Below, one piece after another: positions 1 to 5,016 of a stretch of 6,762 nt of DNA (positions are counted from its first letter, which is position 1; the number at the start of each line of letters is the position of its first letter). A program made the translations under genes and the position numbers. The notes below the pieces were generated by a model that worked only from the letters and a program-made list of their open reading frames with translations, was not told the DNA's origin and searched no databases. Origin of the DNA: JAQGMJ01 sp036271855. Its GTDB lineage: Bacteria; Pseudomonadota; Gammaproteobacteria; Burkholderiales; JAEUOS01. Location: the NCBI GenBank assembly GCA_036271855.1, contig DATAZV010000248.1, forward strand, positions 1-6,762. The letters are read 5' to 3'.

Positions 1-26
1 AGATTAAAACGTGGACGTGCGGTCAT
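1..26 (-). CDS. 5' fragment of a divergent gene, possibly a TonB-dependent receptor (partial)
   Basis: Only nine codons are visible. A minus-strand ATG at 26-24 opens a frame reading M-T-A-R-P-R-F-N and then a codon starting CT, and it leaves the window without a stop. The start is preceded by GGGGA six bases upstream, an acceptable ribosome binding site, and by a candidate leftward promoter at 136-164 with a Fur-like box in its spacer. A basic N-terminus of this kind would suit the start of a signal peptide, as in outer-membrane TonB-dependent receptors, and a Fur-controlled receptor divergent from tonB-exbB-exbD would make biological sense. The product is inference: no domain can be seen, and the fragment could be chance. 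Confidence 0.33.
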
Positions 27-135
27 GTGGATTCCCCGGAGGCTGTGGTGTTCTTGGCTGGCTGTCCGGCGCTGCGGCATGGCTGGCTGCATTTGGGTGG
101 TGTAAGAAATCGGGTGCGGCAATTGCAAGGGGCGA

Positions 136-164
136 AATATAAATGAGAATGATTTGCATTGCAA
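136..164 (-). promoter_or_regulatory. Candidate leftward sigma70 promoter
   Basis: Read on the minus strand, TTGCAA (164-159) and TATATT (141-136) are separated by exactly 17 bases. They match the sigma70 -35 and -10 consensus at 4/6 and 5/6 positions. The Fur-like box at 142-160 covers the whole spacer, as expected for an iron-repressed promoter. It would drive the leftward frame that starts at 26. Confidence 0.45.
142..160. promoter_or_regulatory. Fur-box-like operator (upstream, leftward promoter)
   Basis: The 19-mer AATGAGAATGATTTGCATT is an inverted repeat around a central G with 7 of 9 positions paired. Its core TGAGAAT-G-ATTTGCA matches the Fur 7-1-7 pattern TGATAAT-N-ATTATCA at 11 of 14 positions. 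It overlaps a perfect 10-bp palindrome CATTGCAATG (157-166), which could extend the site. Fur with Fe(II) bound represses by occluding such sites. Binding here is inferred from pattern and position. Confidence 0.6.
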
Positions 165-240
165 TGATTTTTGCATCCAGCCCACCGGCGGCGGCGTACG
201 CAAAAGCACGCTCCTTCAGAGGCAATCCGGGTTTTGGCGC

Positions 241-269
241 TTGACACGGGATTAACTCGAAACGATAAT
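241..269 (+). promoter_or_regulatory. Sigma70 promoter of the tonB-exbB-exbD operon
   Basis: TTGACA at 241-246 is a perfect -35 element. GATAAT at 264-269 is a 5/6 match to the -10 element, and the spacer is the ideal 17 bases. Transcription would start near 276, giving a leader of about 67 nt to the first possible tonB start at 343. A Fur-like palindrome overlaps the -10 box, so the promoter should be shut off when iron is plentiful. Confidence 0.75.
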
Positions 270-277
270 AGTTATCA
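263..277. promoter_or_regulatory. Fur-box-like operator over the tonB -10 element
   Basis: CGATAAT-A-GTTATCA matches the Fur 7-1-7 consensus TGATAAT-N-ATTATCA at 12 of 14 scored positions. The inner GATAAT/GTTATC arms are almost palindromic. It covers the -10 box and the expected transcription start of the tonB operon, the classical position for Fur repression. Fur binding is inferred from sequence and gene context. Confidence 0.7.
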
Positions 278-342
278 ATTAACCAGGTATTTTTCAGCCA
301 TTCGCGGCCCTCAGTACTGCCGCGTCCGGTTTCATCTCTTTT

Positions 343-1122
343 ATGCACGTCACCGCACTTCATCTGGTTGCCAATGCTCCGCTGCTCGCCGCCGGCGCCG
401 CGCCTGCAATGAGCGCCGCGGCGCCCGTGATCAGGTCGCTGCGCGCGATGTCCTCATACGACGGCTTCGGCCCGCGGCGCGACAAGTCGCGGCTGGTGGG
501 CCTGATCGCGGTGGTGGCATTGCATGTCGGGGTGCTGGCGCTGCTTCTCACTTATCAGCCGGCGCGCGAAATGCTCGGCCTGCCGAAGACGGTGATGGTC
601 GAGTTCATCACCCCGCCGGCGCCGCCCGCACCCGAGCCGCCGAAAGAGCAACCCAAGCCGCGCGAGGTCGAAGTGGTCCACAAGCCGGTGCCGGTGCCCA
701 AGCAGGTCATCGCCACCACCTCGCCCGCGCCTTCGCCAATGGTGGTCGAGCAGCCGCCTGAGCCGCCCAAGCCGCAGCCGCCGGTGCAAGCCGCGCAGCC
801 GGCGCCGCCCGCGCCCCCGGCGCCGGCCGCACCCGCCGAGCCGAAAGTGGTTTCCGGGGTCGAATACGTGCGCAAGCCGGAGCCGGTCTATCCCTCCATG
901 TCGCGGCGCCTGAACGAGCAGGGCAAAGTCGTCCTGCGCGTGCTGATCAATACCCAGGGCAAGCCCGAGAACGTGCAAATCAGGCAAAGCAGCGGTTCGC
1001 CGCGCCTGGACGAGGCGGCCAGGCTAGCGGTGCTGGAGTCGCTGTTCAAGCCCTATATTGAAAACGGCGTGCCGCGCGCGGCCATCGCCACCATCCCGAT
1101 CAATTTTTCCTTGAGTGACTGA
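343..1122 (+). CDS. tonB: TonB energy-transducing protein
   Basis: Periplasm-spanning protein that passes energy from the ExbB-ExbD motor to outer-membrane receptors for siderophores, haem or cobalamin. From the first possible ATG it has 259 residues. One membrane anchor lies at about 51-71, with a histidine (H61) placed like the conserved TM histidine of E. coli TonB. A proline-rich, Lys/Glu-containing spacer follows at about 91-166. The C-terminal TonB domain (about 179-257) shows the Tyr-Pro motif, G-K-V-V-L-R-V-L-I, and S-S-G-S-P-R-L-D-E-A-A. The start is uncertain: 343, 409 and 448 are in-frame ATGs and none has a good Shine-Dalgarno. A start at 448 would leave a short cytoplasmic tail of about 15 residues, typical of TonB; 343 adds 35 Ala-rich residues. 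First gene of a Fur-type operon; exbB starts nine bases after its stop. Confidence 0.93.
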   Translation: MHVTALHLVANAPLLAAGAAPAMSAAAPVIRSLRAMSSYDGFGPRRDKSRLVGLIAVVALHVGVLALLLTYQPAREMLGLPKTVMVEFITPPAPPAPEPPKEQPKPREVEVVHKPVPVPKQVIATTSPAPSPMVVEQPPEPPKPQPPVQAAQPAPPAPPAPAAPAEPKVVSGVEYVRKPEPVYPSMSRRLNEQGKVVLRVLINTQGKPENVQIRQSSGSPRLDEAARLAVLESLFKPYIENGVPRAAIATIPINFSLSD

Positions 1123-1131
1123 GGTAATGCA

Positions 1132-1893
1132 ATGAATCCCGTCGTCGAAGCGCCCGGCATCGCGCACTTTATTTCACAGACCGATACCGTCGGCAAACTG
1201 ATCATCGCCGCCATGCTGATCATGTCGGTGGCCACCTGGTACCTGATCATCACCAAGGCGGTACAGATTTTCGCGATGAAGCGGCGCAGCGCCAAATTCC
1301 TCGAGTCCTTCTGGGATGCGCCTTCGCTCGACACCGTGGCCATCCGCCTCGAGGACGAGCATCCCGACGAGCCCTTCGCCCACCTGGCCTATCACGGCAT
1401 CGTCGCTGCGCGCCACCACGCGCGCCACGGCGGCAACAAGCTGGGCGATACCGGCAGCGCAGCCGACTTCCTCACCCGCTCGATGCGCCGGGTGATCGAC
1501 GAGGACACCGCCAAGCTGGAGTCCGGCCTCTCCATCCTGGCCTCGGTAGGCTCCACCGCGCCTTTCGTCGGCCTGTTCGGCACCGTGTGGGGCGTCTATC
1601 ACGCGCTGGTGGCCATCGGCATGAGCGGCCAGGGTACGCTCGACAAGGTGGCCGGCCCGGTCGGCGAGGCGCTGATCATGACCGCCGCCGGCCTGGCGGT
1701 GGCCATTCCCGCGGTGCTGGCCTACAACGCCTTCACCCGCTCCAACCGCATGGTGCTGTCGCAGCTCGACGCCTATGCGCACGACCTGTTCGCCTTCCTC
1801 ACCACCGGTTCGCATTTTGCCGGCGGCGACAAGAGCCTGACCCTGCGCGGCGCCAAGGTGATGCCCCTGAACCAGCAGCCGGGGGTGGCGTAA
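1132..1893 (+). CDS. exbB: ExbB, TonB-system proton channel subunit (MotA/TolQ/ExbB family)
   Basis: Inner-membrane scaffold of the ExbB5-ExbD2 motor, which uses the proton gradient to drive TonB. Length is 253 residues (E. coli 244). Three membrane segments are visible at about 21-43, 132-158 and 176-200, with the large cytoplasmic part between the first two. The MotA/TolQ/ExbB signature is clear: A-P-F-V-G-L-F-G-T-V-W-G before and in TM2, and A-G-P-V-G-E-A-L in TM3. E179, T184 and T151 correspond to the proton-path residues E176, T181 and T148 of the E. coli protein. The ATG follows a GAGG motif seven bases upstream that overlaps the tonB stop, so translation is probably coupled. TolQ is the alternative, but the tonB and exbD neighbours decide for ExbB. 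Confidence 0.94.
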   Translation: MNPVVEAPGIAHFISQTDTVGKLIIAAMLIMSVATWYLIITKAVQIFAMKRRSAKFLESFWDAPSLDTVAIRLEDEHPDEPFAHLAYHGIVAARHHARHGGNKLGDTGSAADFLTRSMRRVIDEDTAKLESGLSILASVGSTAPFVGLFGTVWGVYHALVAIGMSGQGTLDKVAGPVGEALIMTAAGLAVAIPAVLAYNAFTRSNRMVLSQLDAYAHDLFAFLTTGSHFAGGDKSLTLRGAKVMPLNQQPGVA

Positions 1894-2310
1894 ATGGCCT
1901 TCGGCAGCTTCAGCAAGAGCGGCGACAGCGCGCCGATGGCGGAAATCAACATGGTGCCGCTGATCGATGTCATGCTGGTACTGCTGGTGATTTTCATCGT
2001 CACCGCGCCGCTGCTGACCAACTCGGTGAAAATCGACCTGCCCAAGGTCAGTTCCCAACCCAACCTGACCAAGCCCGACAACATCCAGTTCGCCATCAAC
2101 GCGCAAGGGCAGTATTTCTGGAACGGCGAACCGGTGACCCGCGCGGTGGCGCAGCAGCGCTTCGCCGTAGAGGGCAAGCGCAGCCCGACGCCCGAATTGC
2201 ACCTGCACGCCGACAAGGCCACGCAGTACCACCTGGTGGCCGAGATCATGGCCGATGCAAGCAACGCCGGCGTGGCGAAGATCGGTTTCGTTTCCGACCC
2301 TTCGCAGTAG
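1894..2310 (+). CDS. exbD: ExbD, TonB-system motor subunit (ExbD/TolR family)
   Basis: Single-pass inner-membrane protein whose helix sits inside the ExbB pentamer and carries protons. It has 138 residues (E. coli 141). A short cytoplasmic tail with the E-I-N-M-V-P-L-I-D motif leads into a membrane helix at about 23-42. D25 is the essential protonatable aspartate and even keeps the E. coli number. The periplasmic part (about 43-135) ends in the usual alpha/beta fold, with H-L-H-A-D-K and an A-G-V-A-K-I-G-F strand. The ATG directly follows the exbB stop (TAA-ATG), with a G-rich ribosome binding site inside the last exbB codons. It is the last gene of the operon, followed within 22 bases by a strong terminator. 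Confidence 0.94.
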   Translation: MAFGSFSKSGDSAPMAEINMVPLIDVMLVLLVIFIVTAPLLTNSVKIDLPKVSSQPNLTKPDNIQFAINAQGQYFWNGEPVTRAVAQQRFAVEGKRSPTPELHLHADKATQYHLVAEIMADASNAGVAKIGFVSDPSQ

Positions 2311-2313
2311 CGC

Positions 2314-2329
2314 TGCGCCGCAAGGCGCA
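2314..2329 (+). other. GCAA-tetraloop hairpin after exbD
   Basis: TGCGCC-GCAA-GGCGCA forms a perfect six-pair stem capped by a GNRA-type loop, four bases after the exbD stop codon. It has no following T tract on the + strand, so it is not itself a terminator. It may shield the 3' end of the message or guide folding of the terminator next to it. Confidence 0.5.
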
Positions 2330-2331
2330 AT

Positions 2332-2371
2332 AAAAAAGCGCAGCACCGCGACGCGGTCTGCGCTTTTTTTT
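2332..2371. terminator. Bidirectional rho-independent terminator between exbD and bfr
   Basis: A GC-rich hairpin pairs GCGCAG (2338-2343) with CTGCGC (2358-2363) and ACCGC (2345-2349) with GCGGT (2353-2357), around a three-base GAC loop and one bulged C. It is flanked by six A on the left and eight T on the right, so each strand ends in a U tract. It lies between the convergent exbD and bfr genes and can stop transcription from both sides. Confidence 0.88.
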
Positions 2372-2397
2372 ATTTCACGCGCCGGGCGTGAACCGCG

Positions 2398-2877
2398 TCA
2401 GGCTCCGCCGATGCCGGTCCAGGACTGCTGGAAGTTCTGCAGGCCGATGCTGTCGAGCACCTTCAGTTGGGTCTCGAGAAAGTCGATGTGCTCCTCTTCC
2501 GACTCCAGGATGTCCTCGAACAGTTCGCGCGAGATGTAATCGGCCACCTTCTCGCAATGGGCGATGGCGTCCTTGAGTAAGGGATGGGCCTCCATCTCCA
2601 GCTTGAGGTCGCACTCAAGCGAGTCCTTGATGTCCTCGCCGATGTGCAGCTTGCCCAGGTCCTGCAGGTTGGGCAAGCCGTCGAGAAACAGGATGCGCTC
2701 GATCAGGCGGTCGGCGTGCTTCATCTCGTCGATCGACTCCTTGTACTCGTACTCGCCCAGCTTCACCAGGCCCCAGTTGCGGAACATGCGCGCATGCAGG
2801 AAGTACTGGTTGATCGCGGTCAGTTCGTTTTTCAGCGCCTTGTTAAGGAATACGATGACTTGCTTGTCGCCCTTCAT
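2398..2877 (-). CDS. bfr: Bacterioferritin, haem-containing iron storage protein
   Basis: Forms a 24-subunit cytoplasmic shell that oxidises Fe(II) and stores it as a mineral core. The start at 2877 gives 159 residues, the usual Bfr length, and is preceded by AAAGG six bases upstream; an in-frame start further out (2922) would add 15 residues foreign to the family. With this start the di-iron ferroxidase ligands fall exactly at the E. coli Bfr positions: E18, E51, H54, E94, E127 and H130, with Y25 nearby. M52, the axial ligand of the inter-subunit haem, is present, so this is a haem-binding Bfr rather than a plain ferritin or Dps. The frame is intact. No bacterioferritin-associated ferredoxin (bfd) is visible beside it. 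The gene converges on exbD and shares its terminator. Confidence 0.95.
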   Translation of the reverse strand: MKGDKQVIVFLNKALKNELTAINQYFLHARMFRNWGLVKLGEYEYKESIDEMKHADRLIERILFLDGLPNLQDLGKLHIGEDIKDSLECDLKLEMEAHPLLKDAIAHCEKVADYISRELFEDILESEEEHIDFLETQLKVLDSIGLQNFQQSWTGIGGA

Positions 2878-3090
2878 GGCTGGCCTTTTTGGAGTTTGAG
2901 GAATACCCCGACGATACCACAAGGGTCGCTAATAAGCAATTTTTATCAATAAAATCAAAGACATAACTAACAATCGTTCGCATTTGCAATACGCCGCGGG
3001 TCGCCGGCCAAGCATCGATGAAAATTCAAGTACTTGCGCGCGGATCGCTAGATGCCAGGTGCTCGCTTGGTAATAAAATTCCGCTTATTA

Positions 3091-3106
3091 GGCCGCAGCC
3101 GCGGCC
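3091..3106. repeat. Inverted repeat GGCCGC-AGCC-GCGGCC
   Basis: A perfect 6-bp inverted repeat with a four-base centre, ending seven bases before the candidate -10 box TACAAT (3114-3119). It occupies the place where a -35 element would lie. It could be an operator or a DNA hairpin. In a GC-rich genome such a short repeat may also arise by chance. Confidence 0.4.
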
Positions 3107-3113
3107 GGGTGCG

Positions 3114-3119
3114 TACAAT
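3114..3119 (+). promoter_or_regulatory. Candidate -10 element of the tandem-ABM gene
   Basis: TACAAT matches the sigma70 -10 consensus at five of six positions and lies 53 bases before the start codon at 3173. No recognisable -35 hexamer is found at 16-18 bp, so the promoter would be weak or activator-dependent. Confidence 0.3.
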
Positions 3120-3172
3120 TCGGCGGTTGTTTAGCATTTGCTTTCCACCAATAATCAATCGAGGAGACACGC

Positions 3173-3886
3173 ATGAAATTCGCCTTGCGCCACTGGCTTG
3201 CCGCGGCTATGTTGCCGCTGATGTGCGCCCAGCCCGCTTCCGCCCAGACGCCCGCACCGGCGCCTGCGCCGGCCTACGACGGCCCGATGTACGTCGTCAG
3301 CTACATCGAAACCGCGCCGGCCGCCGCCGCCAAGACTCGCGCCATGCTCGCTGCCTTCGCCAAGTCGGCGCGCAAGGAAAGCGGCAACACCGCCTTCATC
3401 GCCCTGCAGCGCGTCGGCGAGCCCAATTTCTTCACCGTGCTGGAAGCCTGGAAAGACAAGGACGCGCAGGTGGCGCACGCCGCCGCCGCCTCCACCCACG
3501 CCTTCCGCGACGGCCTTGAGCCGATGCTGCGCGCCCCGTATGACGAGCGCCCGCACATGGCGCTGGCCTCCAAGCCGCTGAAGGCCGCCGGCAAATCCGC
3601 CGTCTATGTGGTGACCCACGTCGACATCGTGCCCACCAGCAAGGACATCGGCATCGACCTCAACAAGACCCTGGCCGAAGCCGCCCGCGGCGAGCCCGGC
3701 GCGATCAGTTTCGACCTCTGGCAGCAGGGCAGCCGTCCCAACCACCTGACCCTGGTCGAAGCGTGGAAGGACCGCAAGGCGCTCGACGCGCACAACAGCG
3801 CCGACGCGGTCAAGGTCTACCGTGGCAAATTTGCGTCGATCAGCGGCAGCCCCTACGACATCCGCGTGTTCAAGTCGATCGACTGA
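3173..3886 (+). CDS. Exported protein with two tandem ABM-like domains
   Basis: 237 residues with a clear Sec signal peptide: K/R-containing start, hydrophobic core to about residue 19, and cleavage after A-S-A at 24. An Ala/Pro linker (26-34) follows, then two related halves, about 37-126 and 143-231. Key segments recur exactly 105 residues apart: Y-V-V at 40 and 145, E-A-W-K-D at 91 and 196, and P-Y-D at 122 and 227, showing an internal duplication. The E-A-W-K-D...A...H pattern resembles the antibiotic-biosynthesis-monooxygenase (ABM) dimeric alpha/beta barrel fold (YgiN/IsdG superfamily). Two copies in one chain could form the barrel that others build as dimers. Enzymatic activity and substrate are unknown. 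Start: GAGGAG six bases upstream. Stands alone, ending at a strong terminator. Confidence 0.8.
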   Translation: MKFALRHWLAAAMLPLMCAQPASAQTPAPAPAPAYDGPMYVVSYIETAPAAAAKTRAMLAAFAKSARKESGNTAFIALQRVGEPNFFTVLEAWKDKDAQVAHAAAASTHAFRDGLEPMLRAPYDERPHMALASKPLKAAGKSAVYVVTHVDIVPTSKDIGIDLNKTLAEAARGEPGAISFDLWQQGSRPNHLTLVEAWKDRKALDAHNSADAVKVYRGKFASISGSPYDIRVFKSID

Positions 3887-3904
3887 ACCTGCCGCCGCTT
3901 TTCG

Positions 3905-3937
3905 AAAGCCCCGCCGCATGGCGGGGCTTTTGTTTTT
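3905..3937 (+). terminator. Rho-independent terminator after the tandem-ABM gene
   Basis: AAAGCCCCGCC (3905-3915) pairs perfectly with GGCGGGGCTTT (3920-3930) around a GCAT loop, followed by TGTTTTT. It starts 19 bases after the stop codon of the + strand gene. On the minus strand the trailing T run is short, so it may only partly stop transcription arriving from the lactonase gene. Confidence 0.9.
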
Positions 3938-3948
3938 GGGCCCTGTTT

Positions 3949-4884
3949 TCAGCCGCCCGGCGCGCCCTGCGTGTTGACATAGAGCGCGTAGATCGACTGG
4001 CTCGCCGCCATGAACAGGCGTCCGCGCTTGCGCCCGCCGAAGCACAGGTTGGCGCAGCGTTCCGGCAGGCGGATGCGGCCGATCAATTTTCCGGCGGAGT
4101 TGTAGATCACCACGCCGTCGAGTTCATCGCTACCCATGCCCCAGCCGCACCACAGATTGCCGTCGACATCCAGGCGAAAGCCGTCCGGCGTGCCGGGGCC
4201 GGCGTCGATGAACACGCGCTGGTTGGCGAGTGTCTTGCCGCCTTCGACATCGTAGGCAAGGATCAGGCGGTTCGGCGTGGCGCGCGATTCCACCAGATAG
4301 AGGATTTTTTCGTCCGGCGAAAACGCCAGGCCGTTGGGGCCACGTACTTCGGCCACCACCGACAGCGCGCCGGAAGCCGGGTCGATGCGATAGACGTTTT
4401 GCGGCGACTCCGGCGTTGCCTTGTAGCCTTCATAGTTGCCGAGAATGCCGAAGGGCGGGTCGGTGAACCACACCGAGCCGTCGGACTTCACCACCACGTC
4501 GTTGGGCGAGTTGAGCGGCTTGCCCTGCCAGCTGTCGGCCAGCACGGTGATGGTGCCGTCGTACTCGGTGCGCACCACGCGCCGCCCGCCGTGCTCGCAG
4601 GTGATCAGGCGCCCCTGGCGGTCGCGCGTGTTGCCGTTGGCGAAGTTAGACGGCTTGCGGAATTCGCTGACGGCCCCAGTTTCCTCTTCCCACTTCATGA
4701 TGCGGTCGTTGGGAATGTCGCTCCACAGCAGGTAGCGGCCGTCGCCCACCCACACCGGCCCTTCGCACCAGCGAAAGCCGGTGGCGAGCCGCTCGACGGC
4801 GGCGCTGAAAACGCGGTACTGCGCGAACGAGGGATCAAGCACTTCGATCGACGGATCGGGATAGCGGGTAGCGGGTTGCCACAT
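3949..4884 (-). CDS. SMP-30/gluconolactonase/LRE family lactone hydrolase
   Basis: 311-residue, six-bladed beta-propeller enzyme of the SMP-30/gluconolactonase family, which opens sugar or related lactones with one divalent metal. Visible family motifs are C-E-G-P-V-W (E41), N-S-P-N-D-V (N128, D129), G-P-N-G-L-A-F-S-P-D (N184) and G-T-P-D-G-F (D234). E41, N128 or N184, and D234 fit the usual metal and catalytic positions. E-H-G-G-R-R at 97-102 is also typical. No signal peptide is seen, so it is probably cytoplasmic. The ATG at 4884 has a strong GGAAGGAG ribosome binding site eight bases away. That site overlaps one arm of a 13-bp inverted repeat. It lies 132 nt downstream of livF on the same strand, possibly in one transcript. 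The exact lactone substrate cannot be deduced. Confidence 0.88.
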   Translation of the reverse strand: MWQPATRYPDPSIEVLDPSFAQYRVFSAAVERLATGFRWCEGPVWVGDGRYLLWSDIPNDRIMKWEEETGAVSEFRKPSNFANGNTRDRQGRLITCEHGGRRVVRTEYDGTITVLADSWQGKPLNSPNDVVVKSDGSVWFTDPPFGILGNYEGYKATPESPQNVYRIDPASGALSVVAEVRGPNGLAFSPDEKILYLVESRATPNRLILAYDVEGGKTLANQRVFIDAGPGTPDGFRLDVDGNLWCGWGMGSDELDGVVIYNSAGKLIGRIRLPERCANLCFGGRKRGRLFMAASQSIYALYVNTQGAPGG

Positions 4885-4897
4885 GAACTCAGCTCCT

Positions 4898-4929
4898 TCC
4901 GAGAAAAGTAAAAACCTACTTTTCTCGGA
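4898..4929. repeat. Perfect 13-bp inverted repeat over the lactonase ribosome binding site
   Basis: TCCGAGAAAAGTA (4898-4910) and TACTTTTCTCGGA (4917-4929) are perfect reverse complements separated by six bases. The arm nearer the gene includes the first GGA of its Shine-Dalgarno GGAAGGAG (4893-4900 on the minus strand). As RNA it could fold into a long hairpin that hides or presents the binding site; as DNA it could be an operator for a dimeric regulator. There is no U tract after it, so it is not a standard terminator. Confidence 0.85.
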
Positions 4930-4935
4930 TGTTGA
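4907..4935 (-). promoter_or_regulatory. Weak candidate promoter for the lactonase gene
   Basis: On the minus strand TCAACA (4935-4930) and TTTACT (4912-4907) are 17 bases apart, each a 4/6 match to the sigma70 consensus. The inverted repeat at 4898-4929 covers the spacer and -10 box, as an operator would. The match is weak and the leader would be very short. Confidence 0.22.
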
Positions 4936-4936
4936 T

Positions 4937-4946
4937 TTGCATGCAA
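4937..4946. repeat. Palindrome TTGCATGCAA upstream of the lactonase gene
   Basis: A perfect 10-bp palindrome, within the near-symmetric GATTTGCATGCAATC, lying eight bases from the 13-bp inverted repeat. Its size and position suit a second regulator half-site pair, but no specific regulator family can be named. A five-pair hairpin CCGGC-AGA-GCCGG follows at 4950-4962. Confidence 0.35.
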
Positions 4947-5016
4947 TCGCCGGCAGAGCCGGACAATTTCATGAAGAAGGGACGGCGAAAAAGCAAAGGC
5001 TTCGTATCCGCGCCAA

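Larger units (their letters stand above)
27..342. other. Divergent intergenic control region with two Fur-like boxes
   Basis: This 316-bp stretch separates the presumed leftward gene from tonB. It holds two Fur-like boxes (142-160 and 263-277), each placed in a candidate promoter, one pointing left and one right. Around both boxes the DNA is AT-rich against a GC-rich background. Between them (about 171-240) and near the left end (27-120) I see no convincing gene or RNA. Reading frames that cross the region on both strands lack ribosome binding sites and overlap the promoters, so I treat them as chance. Confidence 0.6.
2878..3172. other. Divergent intergenic region between bfr and the tandem-ABM gene
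   Basis: About 295 bp without a supported gene. The bfr-proximal half (about 2930-2990) is strikingly AT-rich and probably holds the bfr promoter, but I find no good -35/-10 pair. Two weak Fur-like stretches there (near 2933-2950 and 2968-2986) match the 7-1-7 pattern at only about 9 of 14 positions. The half next to the + strand gene has a TACAAT candidate -10 at 3114-3119 and a GC-rich inverted repeat at 3091-3106. An open frame that begins at 3052 and runs into the next gene lacks coding character. Confidence 0.5.

Noticed and set aside
4..363. 119-residue minus-strand open frame over the tonB control region
   Set aside because: It would span both Fur-like boxes and promoters, has no ribosome binding site, and its translation resembles nothing I recognise.
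171..761. 196-residue + strand open frame overlapping the tonB start
   Set aside because: It starts upstream of the tonB promoter, and its later part is an out-of-frame, Arg/Ala-rich reading of the tonB coding sequence.
1174..2346. 390-residue minus-strand open frame antisense to exbB and exbD
   Set aside because: Low-complexity His/Arg/Gly-rich translation typical of the antisense of GC-rich genes; the + strand frames carry clear ExbB and ExbD motifs.
2878..2922. Upstream start for bfr adding 15 residues
   Set aside because: The start at 2877 has a better ribosome binding site, gives the normal family length, and puts all metal ligands at the standard positions.
2933..2986. Fur boxes upstream of bfr
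   Set aside because: The best stretches match the consensus at only about 9 of 14 positions, which AT-rich sequence can give by chance.
3155..4045. 296-residue minus-strand open frame antisense to the tandem-ABM gene
   Set aside because: Gly/Arg/Val-rich shadow of a high-GC gene; it runs through the terminator at 3905-3937 and has no family motif.
3763..4911. 382-residue + strand open frame antisense to the lactonase gene
   Set aside because: Its translation has no recognisable domain, while the opposite strand has full SMP-30 motifs and a good ribosome binding site. It also crosses a terminator.
4990..5005. Terminator after livF (minus strand AAGC-CTTT-GCTT followed by T)
   Set aside because: Only four base pairs and a short T run; too weak to call a rho-independent terminator.
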